Assembly: GCF_014529535.1 (NCBI RefSeq)
Contig: NC_050738.1
Location: 14,958,062-15,022,061, forward strand
Reading direction: 5' to 3'
Origin: Bradysia coprophila
Lineage: Eukaryota; Arthropoda; Insecta; Diptera; Sciaridae
Length of the DNA stretch: 64,000 nt
This document shows positions 45,901-58,010 of the stretch, one piece after another. The notes beneath the pieces were generated by a model. That model was not told where the DNA came from, did not search any database, and saw only the letters and a program-made list of their open reading frames with translations. The position numbers and the translations under genes are program-made. Every line of letters starts with the position of its first letter. The first letter of the stretch is position 1.

Positions 45901-48724
45901 TTGACACTGCCAAAATTACCTACTTTATTTTTTTCTATTACCCTGCTTGGTGCTTTGCTTCAGCTCATAGCTATTTGTCTATACTCTGATGGTTATTATT
46001 CTCCGTTGTGTAATATCATACATAATAAGAAGGAATTAGTGATTGTTGTGGGTTTGGTTTTCTTTCGTCTATACAACGCCTCTAAGTCCAAGAAAATTTC
46101 AACATGGAATTAGTGATGACATAGTATGATAGCACAGCATCTTAATTCGTTCATTCATTCAAAGTTTAAATTCCGTGTCAAAACTAATCTTTCAGATTTG
46201 TCTATCATTTGTTATCGACAACAATGACATAAATGATGAACTCGACTGGTATTCTTTTAAAAATATTGAAATGTAAAGTAAATCTAAAGAAATACAAGAC
46301 TTGGTATCAACAGCTCTAAGAAATGCTATAAACAAAAGAAGTAATAGATTATCGTCAAGGATTATTACGAAGTAAACTGCTCTCTATAATATTAATCAAT
46401 TATAACGTTCAAATATTGGTTTACGTTTCCAGATAATTTTTAGTAGACCTTTGACCTAACAAACTGAGCATTAAAAATTGAATTTATATTATCAAATATA
46501 ATATTCCGCGTGTTCTACCAGGACCGCCGATAACATTTAAAAAAAAAGAAATGGAACAACTTCTGGTGCAAAGGATAATAAATTATATTTCATTTGTATC
46601 AAGCAGTGCAAAGAAATCAGAATATTATGGAAAAAGTTCAGAACAAATCCCATACAAAGCGGACATTTCTTTAATGCACTAACTTATAATACGATCGCCA
46701 AAACATTTGATTGTAGAGGACGTAAATGGGAGTGCGTAAGTTCTGCAACGATTTTTTTTTATTACGGAAACGTAAGGCGTACTCATACACGTATACAGAA
46801 TAATACAGCTGGAACAGACTTGCTAGTTAAAATTTAAACTATGTGAAAATGTCTTGGAAAATGTGAGTTTTGCTCTTTAATAAATTCTTTAAGTTACGAA
46901 ACTTCGATACGAACAACTTCAGGTCTAAGTATAATTGTCCGTTATGCATTTGTTTCGGTTGGCTATCTTTTTAGCATTTTATTATTCGCTTTTTTTGGTA
47001 GCTTCGTATCTTTTAAGGAGATGTCAACTCGTTTCGAATTATGTTACGCTTACACATTTAAAATATACTGGCGCGTTCAGTATATTTTAGCATAATGTGT
47101 AATATATTATGCACATGCGTCAAAATAAATTTTTAAAATTGTGTTTACGAATAAAAATAGGGATAAATAAAATAAAATTGCGAAGATTTTGAAATTGTTT
47201 GAATTGGCTTATATTTAGAAGTGCTGTGGAAAGCGTCTTTTTTTGCAATTAATAACTGAATCAGAAATCCTCTGCGTATTATTTATGTCAATCTGCTCTT
47301 TATGATTTTATTTTAATCTCACGAAAATACTTTTGTACCTTTTGTATATAAATATTTGGCGTAAGTACAGCGTCATTTATTTATTATTTCTAGCGTCGAG
47401 ATACCCAAGACTATTTTCAATGTCTACTCGAAAAAATGCTCGCCACACTCTGTCTCTTTATAATACTATTGTTTACACTGTGCAATATAGACAAAGGTAT
47501 TTATTGGGATGGGATAGAGACACCCCTATCCCCGAAAAATATCCAATGCTCAAAAGGACAAAATCGTCTTATTTTAAATGTATTTTTTTTAATCATTTAA
47601 AACATTTAAGCCAAGCCAGTCGTGAAATTAAATTTTAAAAATTTTCGAAACTTTCCGTGTGGTTTTCATGGCAGAAAATAGTTATTTGCTATACAAGATG
47701 TAAACCACTCAATCGTAGTACAAGTGTGAATAGATTGTGGATTTGAAGCAGCACTTCACAAGACCATCAATGATTGACGCTGTCGGCAAGTCGGTCTTCT
47801 GTCACTTCACACGGACATGGATCGAAAATTTAAATTTCCTAACAAATGATTTTGATTTTTAAATTTCGTATATCAAAAGACCGACTCGACGGCAGTGGTA
47901 TCGGTAATTTTTGCGGTAGTGGCGAGAACAATTTCCACAATCTATTTGTATACCGTGACAATTATTTTTGCAAAAGCATGTATGTTTCGTCGAGACGAAG
48001 CCGAGTAGTACAAAGTTCTCGGTTCTCGTAACAAATTTGTTCATATAATAAAAAACCAGTCTGCTGCATACTGAGCTTTAAAAGAAGAGGCGTTTTATCT
48101 GTCTACTATAAAAGTATACTAAAATTAATGAAAAATCAATGTTATTTTTACAAAAAATATTTATTGTGCACGTTCTATGCGCTACTTTATCAGATATGTT
48201 ACAAACGGCCGAAAATATAATCTTTTGGAATGGTTCGAATTAATGCTAAAATATAGTTTGGCATTTAGGTAAGCACCGTCTTATAAATAAAAAGTAAAGT
48301 TTAATAAGAAAAGTAATGAGATTAACATATTTTTAAGTGGTAAGAAGTATTGAAGCAAAATCCAGGTCAAATCGGTTATTATTTACACAAAAATTTTGTT
48401 TACCAAATGAAGATCTAGATTTCATGTTGTATGCCTTTTTGGTCTTGACAACTTAATTAAAAAAAACTTCCAAAACAAACATTTTGAATTTATGTCATCT
48501 TCTTGATTCAAAGCTTTCACACTTAATCTGCGCGTAAGTCTATAGAAACTATACGATTCTAATCAAATGATACAGATTGCTACTTATTATTAAATTTAAA
48601 ATTAGATTGATCTTTGATTTACAATTGTAATGTATTATTAGGCAAATAAGATCGCTAGTTCTATAAGATGTAAGTATGTTTCATCTTAATTTTCTAGTGA
48701 AAGTTCAATATTTTCATTATAGTT
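42951..48724. other. Gene-poor intergenic region
   Basis: Many open frames of 60-100 codons are present but none was recognised. Two short frames, minus 45302-45541 and plus 45901-46113, flank an inverted pair: CTAGCAGGGTAATAGAGA near 45542, and its partner TCTATTACCCTGCTTGGTGC near 45934. This suggests the edges of a degraded insertion. A foldback with the CGAGACGAAGCCGAGTAG apex lies at 47710-48030. The rest is AT-rich and featureless to me. Confidence 0.5.
47715..48030. repeat. Degenerate foldback with shared apex motif
   Basis: AATAGATTGTGGATTTGAAG near 47729-47748 and TTTCCACAATCTATTT near 47931-47946 are inverted, as are AAGTCGGTCTT (47789-47799) and AAAGACCGACTCGACGGCAG (47876-47895). 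Downstream is CGAGACGAAGCCGAGTAG (47991-48008), identical to the apex of the hairpin at 36.2 kb. The boundaries are unclear. Confidence 0.45.
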
Positions 48725-50264
48725 TCACACACAAAATTGCAGGAGATCATCTTCGCTGACGACTTTGCCGACGATTCCCTTACTTTTCCACTCCACATAC
48801 AAAGGTTTATTTTCTTCCTCTTTAACACCCAAATAAGCTTTCATTACTGTAGAATTATGTGAGATTTTAAAAAACATCTGCAGAAATTTAACAGTATAAA
48901 TACACCCGCTAAACCTTTTGTCTAAAGATCCGGTTGTTTCTTCATATTCAAGTACACTTGAAGCGATTCCATTGCACATGTCTTGATATGATTCATGACA
49001 TTCACCAAACAAACGGAATTTTTTCAATTTATGACTTTGTTTCACAATTTCAAGAAAACGTTTTATTGAAATATCGAAGACATAGAATAAACTAAGCTCT
49101 TCAACCGTCGATAGAACACGTTCTGCGATAGTAAGCTCTAAACCTGGAAAGGTCAGCAAAGTGTTGCTACAAATATCAAGCCTTGATATCTCTTCATTTT
49201 TGTCGCAAAAATCCACCATACTATCATTATCAAAGATACAGTCGGTGGCGCTGAACGATTTAAGTTTCTTAAAAACGAATGGGTTTCGTGAAACTATTCC
49301 TTGTTGACGCACCCGCAAATGAAAATCGTCGACATTGTCGAATTGAAACAATTCGTGAGTAGTTTCGAATATCGTTTCTTTGTGGACAATTAAATTTAAC
49401 TTTCGAAGCGACTGAAGATGTATGCTTATGCACCTTAGTATTCTATGTCCATGATTTTGCAGCAAGTGCAGTTTTAATCGTTCCAATTGTGAATTAATTG
49501 TTAAAAATTCGATAATTTCATTCTCATGAATTAATCTATAAGTCTCATGGGCTGCTATAACCTTCGGTGTAAAAGACAATCTTAACAAATTCGGCATATG
49601 GGGCACAATCAGTGGTGCATAATGATAATTCAGTTTCAATTTCAGATATTTCAAATTCGGAAAGAGCTCTTCAGTAAACATTGTTGAATAATGAAATGAA
49701 CATTCAACGAACTTAATCGTAGCGAGATTTACAAACGGATTTTTCAGATCAAACAATTTTACAAAGCAGCGATAGAACGATAATTCTTCCATTGATTTGT
49801 AACAGTGTCTGTTCACATAAGACTCGACTTTATTACACCAAAAAGATGACATGCGCAAATGCAGTTTTGTTATTGTATGGCCAAAATTACGTAACAATTT
49901 CAAATTCAGCAATGGATATGATTCTGGTGACTTGGCATCAGAATTGGGTGCTGAAAATCTCCTGAATAAAAGAGGAAAATGGAAATAAAATGAATTCGGA
50001 ATTGGAATGAAGTATTTACCTATCAAGAAATTCTAATTCCACTCTCTTTAATCCGCTAAACTTTCGTTCAAAAGCCCAACAGACATCTTCTTTTAGTGAT
50101 TTGCATGTATCGGCAATGTTCACCATATCCCGCATTTCTAGGTTCGCAAAAATTAGTCGCAAGCTGTCATTCTTTAGCGATGTGATGTTCAAGTTCTTTG
50201 AACATTTCTGCTTCAAAAAATCACAATCACATACATTTGCACTTAAGGACTTATTAGAATCCAT
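48725..50264 (-). CDS. F-box protein with degenerate leucine-rich repeats
   Basis: Two exons: 50264-50020 and 49961-48725, joined by a 58-nt intron at phase 2 (LD-R-R-FSAPN), giving 493 aa. The F-box lies at about residues 33-70: NDSLRLIFANLEMRDMVNIADTCKSLKEDV. The rest carries irregular leucine-rich spacing typical of insect F-box/LRR proteins (TKLHLRMSS, MEELSFYRCF, LKYLKLKLNY, ERLKLHL, LRKLNLIV, SRLDICSN, VEELSLFYVF). Such proteins are substrate receptors of SCF ubiquitin ligases, with Skp1 binding the F-box. The ATG at 50264 is the first in frame; the frame could be opened 9 nt earlier only with TTG. The substrate is unknown, and no orthologue was recognised. It is probably a member of a lineage-expanded family. 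An inverted repeat lies about 200 bp upstream. Confidence 0.82.
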
Positions 50265-50460
50265 CTCAAACAAATTATCAAATGGTCAATTAATTTGGTT
50301 TATCAATGAAAATATGTCATTTATCGATACTCTGTGAGAACAATGTCGGACAATACTATTCCGAACATAAGTATGCCACCGAACTCACATGCCATTTCGA
50401 AGTAAACAAACAAGATGGTCGCCATCAAAAGAGAAAATCGAAAAGAGTTTTCCAGTTCAA

Positions 50461-50599
50461 ATTTCGAACCGCTTTAAAAATGGATGCTGCGGGTACGGAG
50501 TTGTCAAAAGCAAAACAACAACGGACAAAGCCACATTTTTTCTTCAAGTAATTGACAGCTGCGTACCCGCGGCATCCATTTTTAAGAGCTGTTCGAAAT
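50461..50599. repeat. Foldback repeat upstream of the F-box gene
   Basis: ATTTCGAACCGCTTTAAAAA then TGGATGCTGCGGGTACG is inverted as CGTACCCGCGGCATCCATTTTTAAGAGCTGTTCGAAAT. The arms are about 45 bp. It lies about 200 bp 5' of the F-box start codon and may sit in or near that gene's promoter. Confidence 0.75.
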
Positions 50600-51032
50600 T
50601 CGAAGTGGAAGTTCCAGTCTTGAACACTCTATAAAATGTACGTAAAACGAATGTCAGTTGTTAAACTGATGACAGTTCGACACGCAAACTTCGAAGTAAA
50701 CAAATAAAATGGCCGTCATTCAAATTCTGACAGTGCGAAACGTTGCAGCCCACGTCAATCGAAACAGTAGCACAAGCTGAAATATTGAGAAATAATTTTT
50801 AATGGACTTAGTTTGTCATATTTAATGACACTCAGATATAACTCAGCTAGAACCATCGATACAATGGTAGATTGGCCCCTTTGTTATATAGATGGCTAGA
50901 TCAGAAAAGCCAATTTTTCGTAATATCGTTCCAATCGTCATTCAAGTCAACGGTCGAGAAATGTAGAGAAATTTATATGGTATCTTTCAACCAATGAAGA
51001 GCCTTGAGGGTTTCTTTTGAAGGACAGCCTAC

Positions 51033-51217
51033 CGAAATCGGACGCATTTTCTAGTGGAATTTTTTATATGTACCTAGAAAGGACTTCACTTTATCACCTT
51101 TCACTAGCCACACAAGCTTCAAAGATTTTTTTTTAAAGTGGTTTTGGCTTCTTCGGTCGAAGCCCTTTCTAGGTAAATATAAAAAATTCCACTAGAAAAT
51201 GCGTCCGTCCGATTTCG
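51033..51217. repeat. Foldback repeat, long arms
   Basis: CGAAATCGGACGCATTTTCT then AGTGGAATTTTTTATATGTACCTAGAAAGG is inverted at 51165-51217 with a CGTC.CGTC doubling. The centre, CTTCGGTCGAAG, is itself a small palindrome. No coding content is present. Confidence 0.78.
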
Positions 51218-52002
51218 AACCGTCCTTACAACAAACTCGTAGGTCATTTCTCATTGCATTTTCAGGGAGATTTGAGATCAGATTTTTATTCGGGTAGATT
51301 TTTCATCTCGTAGAATGTATTCCAAAAGTACCTAAAATAAGCCGTCTTCAACAGATGCTTATACAACTTTTCATACTGAGGGCGTAAAAATTCTGTAATT
51401 TTGTTCCGTGTCATGAAAAAATTTGATCGTAGCCATGAGACAAACACGAATAAATCTTCACAAAATTGCATATTGTAACATTTTCACACTCTGATTGAAT
51501 AAATTTGACTTTAGAAAATGGTTTTTATGGTTTTGACAGAGAAAATAAAAGTTAAATTTCACTTTCCCAAACGTAAGTGCTATGACTTGCGATATCGTCT
51601 TTTGTGAAACGTTAAACATTAGATAATAATGTCTCTGCTTACATGCCTTTACACACTCAATTTCTTAACTTTGAAATGATTTATATTTAGTTTTTTCTTC
51701 TGTAAAATTGTCGACTGTTAAACATTTACTTATTTGGTTCGTTACTTGCACTAATCATTTCAGATTGTGTGCAAAAGACTAAAAATGTACATTTGATTCA
51801 ATTATTTTTGGTTCCATCTACACATAATCATTGCCATAATAAAAGAAGTGAAAACTTTTTATTAAGTTTACTTGAAATTAGAGACATTGAATTCGGTCTT
51901 ACGAATCTACATTGTCTCAGGGATTACACCTGTTCTTAGATCCTAAAAAGTATTAAAAATACGATTTTGTACATAAGTAGCCTCTACGTACTTTTTCAAC
52001 GC

Positions 52003-52396
52003 TTAAGAGCGCTCACACCTTGGCAATTTTCTAGCCTACATTTGTGCGCAAAAATATTCGTTTTTTGATGATTTCTCTGAACCAAAATCTTTTTTTGGAA
52101 AAGTAAAACCATTAAAGCAAGCAAAAATGTGTTACTTTTAAGGGAAAAATTGGTTTGTGGTTTGTGGTTTATTCCACTTGGAGAAACCTTTGCAAATGTG
52201 TAAATTTATGTGTTTTGCAAAGGTTTCTCCAAGTGGTAAAGTTCTCGACCACAAACCAATTTTTCCCTTAAAAGTAAGAAATTTTTGCATGCTTTAATGG
52301 TTTTACTTTTTCCAAAAAAAATAGAAATCATCAAAAGACGAATATTTTTGCGCACAAATGTAGGCTAGAAAATTGCCAAGGGGTGAGCGCTCTTAA
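52003..52396. repeat. Large foldback repeat, arms of about 190 bp
   Basis: Left and right halves match inversely almost throughout. Shared words are TTAAGAGCGCTCAC, CTTGGCAATTTTCTAGCCTA, CATTTGTGCGCAAAAATATT, GGAAAAGTAAAACCATTAAA, TTACTTTTAAGGGAAAAATT, and CCACTTGGAGAAACCTTTGC close to the centre. The loop is about 25 nt. The left arm carries an extra GGTTTGTG repeat. No open frame is present. It is the longest foldback in the window. Confidence 0.85.
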
Positions 52397-52693
52397 AGAA
52401 ATGATGGTTGACCGCGGACCGCTGAACTAGGGTCTGTGTGTTTTTTAGTGTAAGTATTTTCATTCAAATTACTTGTAACACGAGAAGGATACACTTGGTT
52501 GGTCAATAGTATGTTCTACCCCACCATTCAGAGGGTGTATTCAGGAGTAGGACATAATATTGACCTAAAAAATTGCATCCTTGTGTTGATTTGAGGCGAG
52601 GTCAATCATCTCACGTTGATTTTCAAAAACGAAGCAAAAAGAAAGAAATATTTTACAACCCAAGGGTTGTGAAGTATTTTACATGAAAAAAAA

Positions 52694-52779
52694 GATGAAA
52701 AGTAGAGTTTTCGTGTGAATTTTGTTGATCAGAGGCGTAGCCGAAGTCAACAAACGAACGAAAACGAGACTTTTCATTT
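52694..52779. repeat. Hairpin repeat with GGCGTAGCCGAAG apex
   Basis: GATGAAAAGTAGAGTTTTCG is inverted as CGAAAACGAGACTTTTCAT, with ATTTTGTTGA / TCAACAAACG closer in and GAGGCGTAGCCGAAG at the turn. The turn resembles CGAGACGAAGCCGAG in two other hairpins here. Confidence 0.55.
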
Positions 52780-54560
52780 TTATCCCGAGTTATGTAATGG
52801 ATTTTGCATGCTGAGGGCGTCGAAAGTAGTGCTTGAAACATGAAAAGAACGGTTTTCGACGCATGTAGCATGTAAAATACATGAAAATTGAAAATCTATT
52901 GCACCACTGTAACGTCTATGAAATGTGTGCCAACTAATTATTTAAGAAAAATACTTTAGCAATGTTTTTGCTTCACAAAAGAAGATGAAGAAAAATTTAA
53001 TTATACAAAATTAATCTTCGCTAAACGAATGAGGATGAATGAAATTTAGTAACTGGAAGAGTTTTCATAACACAGAATTTGTATTTAATTTGTGCTTAAA
53101 TCTCGGTTTAAATACTTATTAAACTAGTTGACTAATTTAACTGGAAAACTCCAGATCTTTTATTAAAAATTTATCGAATGACAAAATAAATAAATAATCC
53201 ACAATCAGAATTCCAATTAATATTGCACTGACTCAATTATTAATTAGAACTCATTCCCAATCACGCATAATAAAACATATGTGGAACAAGTTTGTTTTCG
53301 TTTTTTTTTCAGTTTTGTAAATTTTGATAAAAATCTTTATTTTTTTATTATTTCTTATGCATTTTGTCCTCATCGAAATTCGAACTGTACGCATTCGGTA
53401 AAGCGCGGACTAACGATATATAACATTGGTCTTTAAAAAGATCAAAACAGAGAGTACAAAAAAAACGAAACAGAAAATAAAATAAATAACGAATAAATGC
53501 AAATAAAATAAAATGTTCCATCGAGAACATCGGAATACACCATATAGTCTTTTATATATAATATTGAAAATGGTATAGTGTATAGCGTACAAAACAGAAG
53601 TAAAATGCATTCAGCAATAATTTTTAAGTCCGCATATGGTCACTCTAAAGTCTAAACAGCGACAACCCCTCTTTTTATTCCTTTTATTTATGCCGCACTT
53701 TATACAGATACAACGACTTAGATTAACAATAAAAAATAAAAAGAAGCATATGTGGAAATAAATATTACGTATCGAAGATGCACAGTGGAAGAATAAGGTT
53801 GATTTGAAAATATTTCTTCGCGCACTTTGTATAAATTACCAGAATATGCGTGTTCTTTTTAATCTATGGGCTAGAGAACTGCACCGTTCGGCGAATCACA
53901 TCTCATAAACGTTCCGAAGTCAGAAGTCGTGTGCAATGGTATCTGTTTCATTTGGATGATTTTAGGCAATTTCAATTCCAAAAATTCTTAAAATCAAATA
54001 TACAGCGAAGGCCAGTCAAAAAAAATCGTGAATTTGCTTCAGATGTATTGTTAAGTATTGTTAAGAAAATTGTTGAAAATTGTGTCCTGAAAGAAGGGAA
54101 TTAAAACGGTAGAAAGTCGAATCATCTGCCACTATGTGACGCAAACCTTTTTTTTAGGTAGAATTTTATTTCTACAACTTTTTGGGTCAAATTTTACAAT
54201 TTTTACCGTACAGGCGCAGAATACATAACCTACAACTATATCAATTATTTTGGAAGTATACACCGGGACTTGTGTCACTTTTCACTCTTTTAAGGGGTTT
54301 TGACTGATGAACATGAAAGACAAACGTCATATTTACACCTTCACTAAACAAATATTGAATGTGTATGTCTCTCTGTGTGCTTAGCTTACCTATCTATCCA
54401 AAATGCAAAGCGAACGAGTCTGAAAATTGAACAAAATATGGAGTTAGAGTTACTATTACTGTATTAGATGAATCATCATTCGTAATAATGCATTATGATA
54501 CCGGTGAATATGGCTAGTGTATTACACAAATGTGAGTGGAAGAAGTGCGTAACAACTCAA

Positions 54561-54624
54561 TAGCGCAGTGTGTAAGTCGAGCCTTCACATTGAATTATTG
54601 AATTGCCAGTTGTGGGTTCGAAAC
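54561..54624 (+). repeat. Pol III promoter-like, tRNA-derived SINE-like sequence
   Basis: TAGCGCAGTGTG (54561-54572) matches the A box at 11 of 12 positions, and GTTCGAAAC (54616-54624) matches the B box fully. A T-arm-like stem GTGGG..CTCAA surrounds the B box with four of five pairs. No acceptor stem forms, so it is a SINE head or decayed tRNA rather than a tRNA gene. Confidence 0.5.
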
Positions 54625-55169
54625 TCAACCGCAACACAAATAATTCGCTTCATCAGGTTGTTGTCCACAATAATGAAATCTGATTGAATCGGTTATTAGG
54701 TTGCGTCTTGGATTTAGTACCGATAACATCTCTCTCTGTTACATGTAATTGTTCGTTGGTAATGTCATTCAGTCAGTTAGGCAAAAAGTCCGTTGACGGT
54801 GTGTGTTGTCTTTTAATATATATTATGTCTTTATTGTCGTAGGACTTAACAACTCTAGATATATAGTCACTATGACAGAATTAATTTTCGATATATTCCC
54901 CTGAAAAACATCATTTATTGTTGATATATTCACGCGGATGCTATAAAATAAGTAATAACAGAATTCACCACAGACGTGCAAAAACAATTGAATAAACAAG
55001 AGAATTCAGCTAAAAGTTGATTGCATTAAAAGGTACGAAGCTAATACTTGTACGTTCTATTTAGTTTAATGCAACACTCGAAAAAAATTGTTAAAGTCTA
55101 CAGTTTTTAACTAAATTTAATTGAAGTGATCAAACCAATTTTCTTGTGTTCTTTTATCCGTTCCCTATA

Positions 55170-57461
55170 ATGACACCCTTTCGCCAATTTCTGGCTATGA
55201 GCTTTTTGAAGTGGGCTTTGATTATGATCCTGATGTTATGGAGCTTTTTTGTGTTTATTATTTATATTTCGAAATTGAATGTAGAGAATGTATTGGACTC
55301 CGATTACAAGATAACGCGACTGAATCAAACGACAACCTCTACGGAACAATCTGAGAAAAGGAATGTCGAACTGGAGGCTTTAATTGACGAATATTTAAGG
55401 TAAATATAAAATAGTACGTCCAAATTCAATTAATCAAATACCCTGAAACAGTTTAGGTGACGCAAGTCCTTCAATATTTACTCACACAATATCCGATGTC
55501 GCATTCTGCTTCTCACCTCATACCCAAATAATATTTTATACCAAGGGGGGTGTTCAACTGTTGTTGATATGTTCCTAAGTCCCAAAAAAATGTTTTAAAA
55601 TTGTATAGACTGCATTCACTAGACGCAACGTACTTCAAGCATGAGTCGTATTCTACGTGCGTCTAGAAGTGCGTTTTTAGAGGTGTTGCTGATAATTCAG
55701 TTCGTCCTAGAGACAAAATGCAAAATATAGAGAAATAGAGAGACCCCTCGAACGTCAACCAAATGACCCATGAAAAAGTTCAATTTTTGCAGCGCAGTTG
55801 CAGATTTTTTTTTTATTACTGTAGCGACAAATCAATACGGCCTGAACAAAAATGGAAACTTATCGATGTCATCGAGAGCAAGCTTGTGCCATATGCTGCA
55901 TTACGGAACAAAATCATCGAGCCTTCCGTCGAATACGAGAAACTACGTCGGCGCGTTCAGAGCAACACACAAGAGATGTGGAACTATGTGAATAGCGAAA
56001 TGATCGAATTGAAAAAATTTGGTAACCCTGGGAGTGCAAATTTTTCGGTGCAGATTGATGCAATTATAAATGCGGCAGCTGAACAAAAGAACTCATTGCT
56101 GCATGACTTGGATCAATTGGCCGAAGTGGATGGCTATGAAGCCTGGAGATTAAAAGAAGCCGCAGAATTGAGTGATTTGATGCAGAGGCGATTATATCAT
56201 CTACAAAATCCAGAAGACTGTGGCAAAGCACAAAAGCTAATGTGTCCTTTGGAAGTGGTTAGTGGAATGAAACTTTAAAATTTTTCGTGGCGGCTTTTAT
56301 TTAAAAAATATTTGTCTCTGTCGACAGGGTTGTGGTTATGGCTGCGAACTCCATCACGTCGTATACTGCCTAGTAATGGCCTACGCGACCGAACGAACTC
56401 TGATATTAAATTCCAAAGGTTGGAGATATCACGAAGCTGGCTGGGAGGATATTTTTGAACCGATATCCGATACATGTCTCACATCTGAGGGAGCATCATA
56501 CGGCACATGGTCTAACGACATACAAAATATACAAGTGGCAAAACTTCCAAGGATGGGTAAACTGAATCCACAAACACCTTTCCTTCCACAGGTGATACCA
56601 GAAGATCTTGCACCACGTTTAACGCGTTTGCACGGCGATCCATTTGCATGGTGGGTGGGACAGTTTCTAAAGTATTTGCTTCGGATGCAGCCGCAAACTC
56701 ACAATATGGTGGACGCTCACCGTCAAAAATTGGGTTTTACGAAACCAATCGTTGGAGTCCACGTTCGTCGAACGGATAAACTTACGCAAGTGAAATCGCA
56801 CAACGTGGAAGAGTATATGATTTGGGTGGAAGACTACTTCAACAGGTTGGAATTGTCTCAACCTGTGGTTAAGAGACGTGTTTTTCTGGCCACAGACGAT
56901 CCGAAAGTTATTGAAGAAGCTCGCAAGAAATATCCAAAGTATGACATTATCGGCGATCCTGATGTGGCTCGCATATCGGCTGTTGCGACTAGATACTCCA
57001 ACTCGTCATTGAATGGCATTATCTCAGACGCTCACTTATTGTCAATGTGTGATTACGTAGTCTGTACATTCAGTTCACAGATTTGTCGTATGGGTAAGGG
57101 CAGATTTTTAATTTTCATCCCAATTTCTGGCTTTGTTAAAAGTGGCACTTTCTATTCAGCTTACGAATTTATGCAAACGATGTATCCGGACGCTTCAAAT
57201 CGATTCAAATCGGTGGACACAATTTACTATTTCTATGGCGAAAAGGTTCATAATCGAGAAGCGGTTATTTCGCATCGAGCTAAAAACACAATCGAACTTT
57301 CCATGAACGTAAGCGATACGCTGAGAATATTCCATAATCTTGGCAACGGATTTTCTCAGGGAAAATCTCTACAGACAAATCAGACCGGCATATTTCCGTC
57401 ATTTAAAGTTGTCAATAAGGTTGAAACGGCTGACTTTCCAAAATATATGAATATCAACTAG
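55170..57461 (+). CDS. FucT6: Alpha-1,6-fucosyltransferase (FUT8 type)
   Basis: Four exons: 55170-55399, 55798-56257, 56328-57093, 57160-57461, giving about 585 aa; human FUT8 is 575 aa. It is a type II Golgi protein. Residues 12-33 (FLKWALIMILMLWSFFVFIIYI) form the anchor and a helical stem follows. The catalytic part begins at GCGYGCELHHVVYC and holds VHVRRTDK with H375 and the paired arginines 377-378 that bind GDP-fucose in this family. [23 protein letters not shown] and a C-terminal SH3-like region (AVISHRAKN, SQGKSLQTNQTGIFPSFKV) complete it. It adds core fucose in alpha-1,6 linkage to the innermost GlcNAc of N-glycans. The acceptor of exon 2 is ambiguous: three AGs lie at 55791-55804, and 55798 keeps the frame. 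The third intron (57094-57159) is 66 nt and stop-free, so its retention would insert 22 residues. Confidence 0.93.
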
Positions 57462-57800
57462 AAACAACTGATGTTGTGTGTTTGTGTTTTTAAAAGAATT
57501 ACTAGATTGTTTACTCATCGTATAGAGATGAAGAAAAATTTCTTGTCGTTCTCCTGTCACCGAACACCTCATATCTATATTTTACAGTGTTTTCCTGACT
57601 CCTAAAAGGCGCTGTAAAAGACGAGACGCATCTCCCACATTGGTTACAGTTTACAGTTGGTTTTTTAGTTCTGAACACATTTGACAGTTTTTTTTTATTG
57701 TTATAAAAGTCATCGATGCTCCCAGTAGTCAAGTTAGTGTTTTCAGTTTGTATGATATTTTAACGTAAAATTTGAAACACCGCGAATTCAAACTTTGCGC
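57462..57800. other. 3' flank of FucT6 and left arm of a repeat
   Basis: After the stop codon the sequence is AT-rich. From about 57705 it becomes CATCGATGCTCCCAGT..., which is inverted at 57961-58004 (ACTGGGAACATCGACG) and also occurs at 25426-25490. The hAT MITE at 57809 thus sits inside an older foldback. Confidence 0.5.
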
Positions 57801-57808
57801 CAAAATAT

Positions 57809-57952
57809 CAGTACCGGACTGGCTCGAAAAAGCCCATCGGGGGCTCCATGCAACTCAATTTAAAAAGGCCCACAAATTAAAAATTCTCATACAAAAATCC
57901 AAAAGGCCCATCGGGAATTCCCCGAATTCACCATATGGCCAGTCCGGGCCTG
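57809..57952. mobile_element. hAT-type MITE with CAGGCCCGGACTGGC-like ends
   Basis: The left end CAGTACCGGACTGGCTCG and right end GGCCAGTCCGGGCCTG are inverted with minor drift. The flanks CAAAATAT (57801-57808) and CAAAATAT (57953-57960) are an exact 8-bp target duplication. Internal AAAGCCCATCGGG and CCCATCGGGAATTCCCCGAATTC words are also partly inverted. At 144 bp it is non-coding. It is a different family from the CAAGGCTG MITEs. Confidence 0.88.
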
Positions 57953-58010
57953 CAAAATATCATAGACTGGGAATCACCTAATTGACTGGGAACATCGACG
58001 ACCGTGCTGA

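Noticed and set aside
45901-46113. 70-codon frame with a hydrophobic start (FFSITLLGALLQLIAICLYS)
   Set aside because: It looks like a membrane segment but has no proper ATG, no homologue that I recognise and no partner exons.
53850-54104. 84-codon plus-strand frame with basic composition
   Set aside because: It carries no family signature, the start is not a convincing ATG context, and the neighbouring DNA is non-coding.
54561-54624. Functional tRNA gene
   Set aside because: A and B boxes are good, but the acceptor stem does not pair and the T stem is imperfect, so it is treated as a SINE-like remnant.
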